Shown piece after piece: positions 9,635 to 17,503 of a DNA stretch of 64,000 nt. Where the stretch lies: positions 372,001-436,000 of the forward strand of contig WLWY01000005.1 in the NCBI GenBank assembly GCA_012103325.1, read 5' to 3'. Position 1 is the stretch's first letter; each line of letters starts with the position of its first letter. The notes under the pieces were generated by a model. That model was not told the origin of the DNA. It saw only the letters and a list, made by a program, of their open reading frames with translations, and ran no database searches. The DNA comes from Alphaproteobacteria bacterium (GTDB lineage: Bacteria; Pseudomonadota; Alphaproteobacteria; UBA8366; GCA-2717185). A program made the translations under genes and the position numbers.

Positions 9635-9668
9635 AAAGCGCCCGATTTTCTCCCAGGAGGTATCACAC

Positions 9669-11165
9669 ATGGCTGACAAACAAGTTTCCAACCCGACCTA
9701 TATGGCCAACATCCGCCATTTCTTCACCGACGGGGACAAGGGGTGCATGGCGGGACGCGGCATCGATCTGGGGACCTACGAAGGCGTCAAGTTCAACGCG
9801 CTGCGGATCTATTTCAAGGTGCGCGATGGCGAGATGCCGGTAGGCGCCCCGCGCTGGAAGAAGGCGCGCGTGGAGACTTTCTACAACTGGATGAAGAACG
9901 ATTACCCGCGCGGCATCGCGGCGCCGAAGCGTCCGAAAGCCGCACGAAGGACGGACGCGCAGTTCAAGCGCCGGCCCGCGAGACGGGAAGACGCGGCGAC
10001 CTATAGCGGCCGCAAGTTGGCGAAACTCAAGACCGCCTTTCAGGCGCTGATGGACAAACCGGCGACGGATCCGGACAGCTACTTCGCCCTCGCCGGGCTG
10101 CATTGGTTGCCCAAGCCCACCGTGTATTGCCGGCATCACGAAAACGCCTACAACCCCTGGCAGCGCGCCTACATGAACCATTTCGAAGATGCCCTGCGCC
10201 GGGTCCCGGGATGCGCGGACGTGACCCTGCCTTATTGGGACATCACCAGCCGGAGGATCCCCGCCTTTCTGTTCAAGCCGCCCTTCGACAGCTACAAATT
10301 TCCGCAGGATCTGTACGACTTCCAGGGCGAACGCGTCGCGAAGAAAGGCGACCGGACGAAACGCAACGGCGCGCGGCACATTCTGGCGTCACTTGCCTGC
10401 CGAAACGTGACGGAGACCGTCGAGACCGCGCTTACCAGCTCGCGCTGGGAACTCTTCAACGGCTGGGTTTCGGGCAACACTCATGGCGGGATCATTTCGG
10501 CGCACGATAACGGGCACAACGCGTGCGGCGAGACGATGCAGAACCAGGACATCGCGGCCTTCGACCCGATCTTCTGGTTCTTCCACAGCAATTGGGACCG
10601 CGTCTGGTGGAACTGGCAGCGCAATTTCGACGCGATGACGGTCGATAGCTTCAAGAGCCACCTGATCGGGACGCCGGACTGGCTGAGCGATCCAGTGCTG
10701 AACGGTCTGCCGCCTTTTGATGTCGCGGTCCCCGACACGATCAACCTCGCCAATTTCGATGTGAGCTACGGCCCGCCGAAGGCAAAATCGAAAGCGACCG
10801 TCCGGCAGACCCTCAAGGCAGGAAGCGTCGCGGCTTATCGCCCCTTCCACATCGGCACGCCCAACAAGGTGTCCGTGCGCGCCAAGAACGTGGATCGTCT
10901 GAAGATCCCCGGTAGCTTCGACGTGGTCCTGCAGGTAAGGGGCAGGGAGATCGCCAGGACGGGGCTGTTTCAGTCGACGATGCCGTCGCAGTGCTCTACC
11001 TGCCGGATGAAAGCGCTCGCGAACTTCGATTTCGAAGTCGACCTGGCGGCGCTCAACGGACCGGTCTCGCTCAAAATATTGCTGCACCAAAAGGGCAAGG
11101 AGATGAATTTCCCGCTTACCTCCTGTGGCAGCCCCAGCATCAACGCCCGCCTGCTGTTGACATAA
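9669..11165 (+). CDS. Tyrosinase family (type 3 copper) protein
   Basis: 498 aa; CRHHENAYNPWQRAYMNHFE and CuB-type NTHGGIISAHDNGHN...DPIFWFFHSNWDRVWWNWQ; RBS cccaggagg. Confidence 0.9.
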   Translation: MADKQVSNPTYMANIRHFFTDGDKGCMAGRGIDLGTYEGVKFNALRIYFKVRDGEMPVGAPRWKKARVETFYNWMKNDYPRGIAAPKRPKAARRTDAQFKRRPARREDAATYSGRKLAKLKTAFQALMDKPATDPDSYFALAGLHWLPKPTVYCRHHENAYNPWQRAYMNHFEDALRRVPGCADVTLPYWDITSRRIPAFLFKPPFDSYKFPQDLYDFQGERVAKKGDRTKRNGARHILASLACRNVTETVETALTSSRWELFNGWVSGNTHGGIISAHDNGHNACGETMQNQDIAAFDPIFWFFHSNWDRVWWNWQRNFDAMTVDSFKSHLIGTPDWLSDPVLNGLPPFDVAVPDTINLANFDVSYGPPKAKSKATVRQTLKAGSVAAYRPFHIGTPNKVSVRAKNVDRLKIPGSFDVVLQVRGREIARTGLFQSTMPSQCSTCRMKALANFDFEVDLAALNGPVSLKILLHQKGKEMNFPLTSCGSPSINARLLLT

Positions 11166-11242
11166 CTGTCCGCGTTCGCGGCCGTGCCTTTGGGCCCGCT
11201 GACCATCGGCTCTGCTCGTCACGCACGCACCTGACCATGTCA

Positions 11243-11530
11243 CTAAAAACTCTCCGGCCACATCCGTGCGCTGTGATAGACGCGGTAGATGATTATGTCC
11301 CCCTCCCGAACCTGATACGGGATCACAAACGGGGTGCCCGAAACGACGAGCTCGCGGGCTCCGGGAACACGCCCCGGCCGGCCGCTCTCAGGATTAGCGG
11401 GCAGTTGCTCGCGAACGAGCGTCGCAATGCGTTCTACGACCGCTTTTGCAGCCTTCGGATCATCTTGAGAAATAAATGCACGGATATCTCGGAGGTCTTG
11501 TAGGGCCTCCGGCGACCAAATGAGAGTCAT
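11243..11530 (-). CDS. Type II toxin, RelE/ParE family
   Basis: 95 aa; LIWSPEALQDLRDIRAFISQDDPKAAKAVVERI...PFVIPYQVREGDIIIYRVYHSARMWP. Confidence 0.92.
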   Translation of the reverse strand: MTLIWSPEALQDLRDIRAFISQDDPKAAKAVVERIATLVREQLPANPESGRPGRVPGARELVVSGTPFVIPYQVREGDIIIYRVYHSARMWPESF

Positions 11531-11805
11531 ACAGCCTTTGGTGTTGGGTGCTCATCATCGGTGTCCCACGACGCAATCCACGCCGCGACATCGTCGTGCG
11601 GAACGCCAAGACCGTTGTCGATCGAGATCATCGCTTTCTTGATCCCCTCGATTTGACGTTCCTCAAGATCGACAAATGTACCGATGCCCTCGGCCGCCAA
11701 CGACGACTTACTCCGCTTCGTTTCCCGCGCAAGGTTCTCAAGCCGATCCCGCATGCTCTTGCTCACGCGGACAGAGATGGTAGTGCTATCGCCCATGACA
11801 TCCAA
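11527..11805 (-). CDS. CopG/ribbon-helix-helix type antitoxin
   Basis: 92 aa, ISVRVSKSMRDRLENLARETKRSKSSLAAEGIGTFV RHH motif; 4-nt overlap with the downstream ParE-like toxin. Start may be the Met at 11796. Confidence 0.88.
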   Translation of the reverse strand: MDVMGDSTTISVRVSKSMRDRLENLARETKRSKSSLAAEGIGTFVDLEERQIEGIKKAMISIDNGLGVPHDDVAAWIASWDTDDEHPTPKAV

Positions 11806-11824
11806 AACAGTGTTTGTTTTCCAC

Positions 11825-11839
11825 TGTATACATTGTACA
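11825..11839. promoter_or_regulatory. Candidate TA operator/promoter dyad TGTATACATTGTACA
   Basis: Dyad-containing AT-rich sequence 20-40 nt upstream of the antitoxin start. Confidence 0.35.
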
Positions 11840-11905
11840 CAAATCCCTAAAAACTACCAGCCCTGCGGCGGCCAATACCGATCTGCCCCGCAAGTCAGAC
11901 ACAGG

Positions 11906-12508
11906 TTAATGCGTGTTCGCCTTTTTGAGCTGTGCGATCAGGCCGTCGATGCCGCCTCTTGAGATGATGCCTTTCAGTTCCGAGCGTTTTGCGACGAGCA
12001 GACTGACGCCGTTGATCAAAACGTCGTATATCCGCTGCTTGCCGTCCTCCTGCACGACCTTGAAGGCGAGTCTGACTGTCTCTCTGTCGTTGGCGTCACG
12101 AATTTCAGCGGTGACTTCGCTGCCGCCGCGGCCAAACTGCCGCTCTCCTTTGACGAGGAACGCCTCACCGGAATAATCCGCGAACTTCGCGGCATAGAGG
12201 CGCGTCATATGCTGCGCGAACAGGTCGCGATACTCGACGAACTTTTTCCGCGGGACGCCACGTTGATATTTGCCGATGGCAAACGCGCTGATACGGTCCC
12301 AATCGAACGCCTTTTCGAAGTGCGCGCTATACTGTTCGGCACGTTCCTTCGGCGACAAAGCAGGGTTTTCCAGGATATCCACGACGGCTTTCCCCAACGA
12401 TGTGATGAGCGCTGTTGACGTGCCGTCCACCGCTGTCGCGGACGCAGGCGTTACTGCCGTCGTCCAGGTTGCCATGAGAACTGCGATTGCGAAGAAGAAC
12501 TGTTTCAT
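11906..12508 (-). CDS. MlaC/Ttg2D family phospholipid-binding ABC transporter protein
   Basis: 200 aa; signal peptide, YRDLFAQHMTRLYAAKFADYSGEAF, VYDVLINGVSLL-type MlaC pattern. Confidence 0.85.
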   Translation of the reverse strand: MKQFFFAIAVLMATWTTAVTPASATAVDGTSTALITSLGKAVVDILENPALSPKERAEQYSAHFEKAFDWDRISAFAIGKYQRGVPRKKFVEYRDLFAQHMTRLYAAKFADYSGEAFLVKGERQFGRGGSEVTAEIRDANDRETVRLAFKVVQEDGKQRIYDVLINGVSLLVAKRSELKGIISRGGIDGLIAQLKKANTH

Positions 12509-12714
12509 CAGGGGTACCTCGAACCTTGTTGGAGAAATGGTTTTCCGAGCGCCCCACCACGACTTCGGCTGCTTCTCTATATCGCTCCGCAGTTAACCTA
12601 TTGTTAAGAAATGTGACTATTTTATGAAAGTAAGAGATAAATCGTTCCGTCCTGCTGCCGCCAAGCTTATCGTGCGTCCAATCGATTAGGCCGTTTGAAC
12701 GAGGAGGCAGCACG

Positions 12715-14451
12715 ATGAGCGCTTATCGTCCGGTCATCATGGGCACCCGCCACGCCGTGGCCGCGGGGCACTATCTGGCGGCGGAGGCGGGGTTCGACGT
12801 TCTCAATGCCGGGGGGAACGCCATCGATGCCGGCGTTGCGGCGGGGCTCGCGATTGGGGTGCTGCAGAGCGATATCGTCAATATCGCCGGCGTCGCGCCG
12901 ATCATTCTGTGGATCGCCGAAGAGCGAAAGGTCATCAACATCGATGGGCTCGGCCCGTGGCCCAGTGGTCTGCCGGACGGTTACTTTCAGCGCGAGCATG
13001 GCGGTGCCATCCCGGAAGGCATTCTCCGCACTGTACTGCCCGCCGCGCCCGCGGCGTGGCTGTGGGCGCTCGAACGGTACGGCACAATGTCGTTCGGCGA
13101 TGTCGCGCGTTACGCCATCCGGTTCGCGCGGGACGGCTTCCCGATGTATCCGCTGCTGCGGGAAAATATCGCCCTCGATGCCGACAACTACCGGCGTTGG
13201 CCGTCGAGCGCAGCGGTTTATCTACCGGACGGCGAGGTGCCCGAGGTGGGCGATGTTTTCGTCCAGGCGGAACTTGCGCAGTCGCTGCAATACATGGCGG
13301 ACGAGGAGGCAGGCCGCGCCCGAGACGGACGGGCGGCGGGGATACGGGCCGCGCGCGACGCGTTTTACAAGGGCGATATCGCTCGGCACATCGCGCGCTA
13401 TCACGCCGAGAACGACGGCTTCGTGACGTACGAGGATCTGGCAGGCTACGACGTACGGGTCGAGCCGACCGTGCAGACCCGCTTCGGTGACATCGAACTG
13501 CATTGCTGCGGCCCGTGGACGCAAGGCCCCGTGCTGTCGCAGACCTTGCGTCTGCTCGAAGGTGCGGATCTGGCGGCGCTGGGTCATAACAGTCCGGCCT
13601 ATATTCACCTGCTGACCGAGGCGCTCAAGCTGTCCTGCGCCGACCGCGAACGGTACTACGGCGATCCGAATATGGTGGACGTGCCGATGGCCGAATTGCT
13701 GTCGGACGGCTACACCGCGCAACGGCGTGCGCTTATCCGCGCTGACGAGGCCTGGCCGGAAATGCCGCCGCCTGGCGATCCGGTTGGTGGTGCTGCGACG
13801 GCGGTTTCCGGCCCAGCGATTCCGCCGCCGGCGGCACCGCCTCGGGACGTTCGGGAACCGGCGACCCTGGATACGTCTTATGTCTGCGCCGTGGATTTGC
13901 AGGGCAACGCGTTTTCCGCCACGCCGAGCGACGTGTCGCGATCGACGCCCGTCATTCCGGGGACCGGGTTTTGTCCGTCCTCGCGCGGCTCGCAGTCCTG
14001 GGGCGATCCGGCCCATCCGTCCAGCGCGCAAGCCGGCAAGCGGCCGCGGCTCACCCCAAACCCGGCCATGGCGTTCAAGAACGGCAAGCCCTGGCTGCTG
14101 TTCGGCACGCCCGGCGGCGACGTGCAATCGCAGGCCATGCTGCAGGTGCTGCTCAATCAGACGGTGTTCGACATGGACATTCAAACGGCGATCGAGGCGC
14201 CACGCTTCGCGACATTCAGCTTCCCCTCGTCGTTCGAGCCGCACAGCTATTTCCCGGGGCGGCTCAATCTGGAGGGGCGTATCTCGCGGGAAACCGGCGA
14301 CGCGCTCACCGGTCTCGGCCACAAGGTCGAATGGTGGCCGGACATGATCTGGCGCGCCGCGGCGGTATGCGCCATTCGCGTCGACGAGAACAACGGCGTG
14401 TTGCACGCCGGTGCCGACCCTCGCCGGCCGGCCTACGCGCTCGGCTGGTAA
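12715..14451 (+). CDS. Gamma-glutamyltransferase family protein
   Basis: 578 aa; AAEAGFDVLNAGGNAIDAGVAAGLAIGVLQ; LDTSYVCAVDLQGNAFSATPSD; PNPAMAFKNGKPWLLFGTPGGD. Confidence 0.92.
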   Translation: MSAYRPVIMGTRHAVAAGHYLAAEAGFDVLNAGGNAIDAGVAAGLAIGVLQSDIVNIAGVAPIILWIAEERKVINIDGLGPWPSGLPDGYFQREHGGAIPEGILRTVLPAAPAAWLWALERYGTMSFGDVARYAIRFARDGFPMYPLLRENIALDADNYRRWPSSAAVYLPDGEVPEVGDVFVQAELAQSLQYMADEEAGRARDGRAAGIRAARDAFYKGDIARHIARYHAENDGFVTYEDLAGYDVRVEPTVQTRFGDIELHCCGPWTQGPVLSQTLRLLEGADLAALGHNSPAYIHLLTEALKLSCADRERYYGDPNMVDVPMAELLSDGYTAQRRALIRADEAWPEMPPPGDPVGGAATAVSGPAIPPPAAPPRDVREPATLDTSYVCAVDLQGNAFSATPSDVSRSTPVIPGTGFCPSSRGSQSWGDPAHPSSAQAGKRPRLTPNPAMAFKNGKPWLLFGTPGGDVQSQAMLQVLLNQTVFDMDIQTAIEAPRFATFSFPSSFEPHSYFPGRLNLEGRISRETGDALTGLGHKVEWWPDMIWRAAAVCAIRVDENNGVLHAGADPRRPAYALGW

Positions 14452-14492
14452 AACTGCCGCCGCGCTGTGGCCGTTCTATCGGCCAATCAGCC

Positions 14493-14534
14493 AAAAAAAG
14501 GGCGGCAGGCGATCCGTCGATCACGCTGCCGCCC
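14493..14534 (-). terminator. Rho-independent terminator for the minus-strand genes ending at 14615
   Basis: 9-bp stem GGGCGGCAG (14500-14508)/CTGCCGCCC (14526-14534), followed on the minus strand by TTTTTTT. Confidence 0.8.
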
Positions 14535-14614
14535 GAGGGAGGGAGGAGCCTGGGAGGGGTTATCCGGTATCGTTTGACCGGGTTACGCCGCGATAAGGCT
14601 GGTTTCCGGCGGGC

Positions 14615-14932
14615 CTATGTCGGCCCTACGGAGAAATCGGCGGCGTAAACGGTGGAAATGCCGTGCCGCTGTGCGAAAGTTTTGGCCCAGCGCAAGGCAT
14701 CTTCGAAGCTTTCGTCCGCGTTGAAGGGGTTTTTCTGGAACGATATTTCGCTGCCGGCCATGCGGTAGCGGCACATGACGTTGCTGATCTGTTTCTTTGG
14801 GTCTGCCGGGTTCGGCACCGTCAGGACGCACATGAAGTTAATCGGTTTGCACGGCAGTATCTCGGCGAAGTCGAATGTTTGGATGTCCATTTTCGTCTCC
14901 AGAATTTCCAGCCACTTGTTGAAGTTGCTCAT
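14615..14932 (-). CDS. Hypothetical protein (105 aa)
   Basis: ORF with non-GC-biased composition; followed by an intrinsic terminator. Confidence 0.65.
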   Translation of the reverse strand: MSNFNKWLEILETKMDIQTFDFAEILPCKPINFMCVLTVPNPADPKKQISNVMCRYRMAGSEISFQKNPFNADESFEDALRWAKTFAQRHGISTVYAADFSVGPT

Positions 14933-14950
14933 ACTCAGGCTCCCGTTTGC

Positions 14951-15175
14951 TCAACGTTTCGGCGACGCTGCGGCCGGGGCGACGGGTTCCGGCACTTGCG
15001 GTATCGGCAGTTCGTTAACCTGGACCTGCTCCGTCTGCGGCGGAGTTCTGGCCGGTGCGCTGAGGAAGAACGACGCCAGCGTCAGGCACAAAATGCAGTA
15101 GCCGCAAACGACCCAGGCGGAAAACACGTGCTGGGAACGGTTGGTGATGTCGGTGATTTGCATTTCGGTTTTCAT
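14951..15175 (-). CDS. Small single-TM, Pro-rich hypothetical protein
   Basis: MKTEMQITDITNRSQHVFSAWVVCGYCILCLTLASFFLSAPARTPP...; aggac RBS just upstream of this internal Met. Confidence 0.65.
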   Translation of the reverse strand: MKTEMQITDITNRSQHVFSAWVVCGYCILCLTLASFFLSAPARTPPQTEQVQVNELPIPQVPEPVAPAAASPKR

Positions 15176-15380
15176 CTCGCTGTCCTGTTTTGGTTGGTTA
15201 TTGCGTCTTGAACGCCAGGACATCTTTAAAAACCGAACGTGATTCCATCGTGAACGCCCTGTTAGGGCTGGATTCACGCGTTCACGCGGCCAAAAATCTC
15301 GTTCCCGACATGCGATTGCTGGGCAAAGCGGGGGAGGGTGCTATAGTTGTGAAACTTGGCTATCCAGCAGGGACGGGGAC

Positions 15381-17084
15381 ATGGGGAAACATGGGGCGTC
15401 GGGCGGTTTTGAGCCCGCGGACGCTGGCCGCCGCGACGGCAATAAGAATGCGCAGACGGACTACCGGAACATGTTCGGCGATGCAAAAGCGCGCGAGCTG
15501 TATGACGGTTTCGGGCACAGCGCGGCAAACCGGACGAAGACGCGGCGGATGCTGCGGTGGCTGGCGCAATGCATGGTGCGCGACCGCTTCGATGCGTCGG
15601 ATGAGAATCCGAGAATTCCCGCCGGATATACCTATCTGGCGCAACTCGTTTCGCATGATTCGGTGCAAAGCCTGGCGCCCTTGCCGGATATGAGCGGTAA
15701 GCATCTGCTGCGCCGCAATGCGCGGTCCGCCCGGCTTCTGCTCGATACGGTGTATGGCGGCGGACCGGAGGCGGATCCGCTCGCCTACGCGATCGATGGC
15801 CGGACCTGGGAAGACCGCGCCCGGCTGCGGCTGAGCGTGGTGGAGAGCGTCAGGCGCAGCGGCAGCCCGAAGCTGGGCACCCTGCGCGACGTGGCGCGCA
15901 CCGGTTGCCCCTATATCGAGGACCGGGCGAACTTTCCGCCGGGGAACGCGGTGCGCCAGCAGACCGGGAGTCCGGATGCGCTGATCGCCGACCCGCGGAA
16001 CGACGACAATGTCATTCTCTCGCAGCTCACGGTGCTGTTCATCCTGCTGCACAACCAGCTTTGCGCGGCGGTCGAAAAGTTGGATGGTAAGAAGCTCACT
16101 TATCGGCGCTTCAACGATGTGCGCCGGGTCGTCACGCTGGTCTACCGGCGAATCGTGTTCGACGATCTGCTGCGCAAGCTACTGCATCCGGCCGTCTACG
16201 AAGTCTATCGGAAGAAAAACCGCCTGGCGGATTTCGGGGACGGTACGGACGACTGGCGCATGCCGCTCGAATTCTCCCACGCGGTGTACCGTTTCGGTCA
16301 TGCCATGGTCCGGGGGACATATGAGATCAATGACGAATTGCAGAAGCAGGGCCTCATTCAGATGGTCCGGCGCAACTCCGCCATGCGGCCGCAGGACGTG
16401 CCGCTGACGCATGACTGGCTGGTCGACTGGTCGTTCCTGTTCGCGACGGGCAAGGACCGCGAGCAGCCGAGCCGTAAGATCGGACCGGCCTTCAACGAGG
16501 AGTTCGTGAAGGGCTATCTGTTCCCGGTATCGGCGGACGAGGACGCCACGAAACAGCCCGACGACAATGACGGGCTGGTCTATCGCGATCTGGTGCGCGG
16601 GGCGGATGCCGGGTTGCGCACCGTGAAGTCCGTTCTCGATAATCTGGACTCCGCGCTATGCGAACATTCGCCGCTGGTTCGCCGGGGGCGGGTGTCGTCG
16701 CGGAAGATCGCGGCGTGGCTACGCACACGCGCCGGTGATTCCGAAGACGCGCTGGCGGACGACTACATCAAGAACATCTCGCGCGATCCACCGCTGCTGT
16801 TCTTCCTTCTGCTGGAAGCCGGGGAAACCGAGATCACCACCGGACGCGCTGCTGACCGGCGCAGCAAGGGCGAATGTCTCGGGCCGATTGGGTCCGCCCT
16901 GCTGGCGGAGTTCTTCTTCCGCGAACGGGTCCGCAGCTACGACGTCATCGAAGGCGATAAGGCGCTGGGCAAGTTCGCCGCTACGCTTTTCCAAGCGCGC
17001 GGGGTGCCGGGCTCGATGCCCGACCTCGTCGCCGAAGTCGCGGCCGGACAGGACTGGACTGATCCGAAATATCAATTCGTTTGA
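15381..17084 (+). CDS. Animal-type heme peroxidase family protein
   Basis: 567 aa; distal QLVSHDSVQSL, LHNQLCAAVEKL, VTLVYRRIVFDDLLRKLL, proximal AVYRFGHAMVRGTYEIN. Confidence 0.9.
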   Translation: MGKHGASGGFEPADAGRRDGNKNAQTDYRNMFGDAKARELYDGFGHSAANRTKTRRMLRWLAQCMVRDRFDASDENPRIPAGYTYLAQLVSHDSVQSLAPLPDMSGKHLLRRNARSARLLLDTVYGGGPEADPLAYAIDGRTWEDRARLRLSVVESVRRSGSPKLGTLRDVARTGCPYIEDRANFPPGNAVRQQTGSPDALIADPRNDDNVILSQLTVLFILLHNQLCAAVEKLDGKKLTYRRFNDVRRVVTLVYRRIVFDDLLRKLLHPAVYEVYRKKNRLADFGDGTDDWRMPLEFSHAVYRFGHAMVRGTYEINDELQKQGLIQMVRRNSAMRPQDVPLTHDWLVDWSFLFATGKDREQPSRKIGPAFNEEFVKGYLFPVSADEDATKQPDDNDGLVYRDLVRGADAGLRTVKSVLDNLDSALCEHSPLVRRGRVSSRKIAAWLRTRAGDSEDALADDYIKNISRDPPLLFFLLLEAGETEITTGRAADRRSKGECLGPIGSALLAEFFFRERVRSYDVIEGDKALGKFAATLFQARGVPGSMPDLVAEVAAGQDWTDPKYQFV

Positions 17085-17112
17085 ACAAATATCCGTATTC
17101 ATGGAGGCGCGA

Positions 17113-17499
17113 ATGGCGAAAAAACTGAAGAAGAGAGTGGCGATTGTACCGGGCAAGCATGCCATCGTCGGCGCGAAGATGATCGAGTGGGTGATGAACC
17201 CGGAGTCGCGGCCCAAGACGGTTGAGGAACTCCGGGAACAGTTCGGCGATGCCGTAGAGCTGTCCGATACCTTGAAGGCGGTTCAGTTCATCGATACGAA
17301 CATGGAAATCGCGCTGTTCCGGTTGCCGCCCCGGGAGATGGTGGAAGCGTCGTTCAACCGGGCGAAGGATCCGAAGTTCGAACTAACCGACTACAACCTG
17401 CCCGCCTATTACGGGTTGAAGGCGGAAGACCTGCCGATGTCGGCGCTGGAACTGCTGCAATCGCGCGTCGGCGATTACACGACGGGGGAATGCGAATAG
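17113..17499 (+). CDS. Hypothetical protein (128 aa) downstream of the heme peroxidase
   Basis: MAKKLKKRVAIVPGKHAIVGAKMIEWVMNPE...; RBS ggagg at 17103-17107; the longer 254-aa frame overlaps the peroxidase 3' end and is unlikely. Confidence 0.75.
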   Translation: MAKKLKKRVAIVPGKHAIVGAKMIEWVMNPESRPKTVEELREQFGDAVELSDTLKAVQFIDTNMEIALFRLPPREMVEASFNRAKDPKFELTDYNLPAYYGLKAEDLPMSALELLQSRVGDYTTGECE

Positions 17500-17503
17500 A
17501 CGT

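Noticed and set aside
11243-11805. ParE/RHH pair as a novel defence system
   Set aside because: Ordinary type II toxin-antitoxin organisation; reported as features only.
13222-14406. 394-aa minus-strand ORF
   Set aside because: Antisense to gamma-glutamyltransferase; low-complexity Arg-rich translation.
16735-17499. 254-aa ORF overlapping the peroxidase 3' end
   Set aside because: First half lies out of frame within the peroxidase; a good RBS at 17103 supports a start at 17113.
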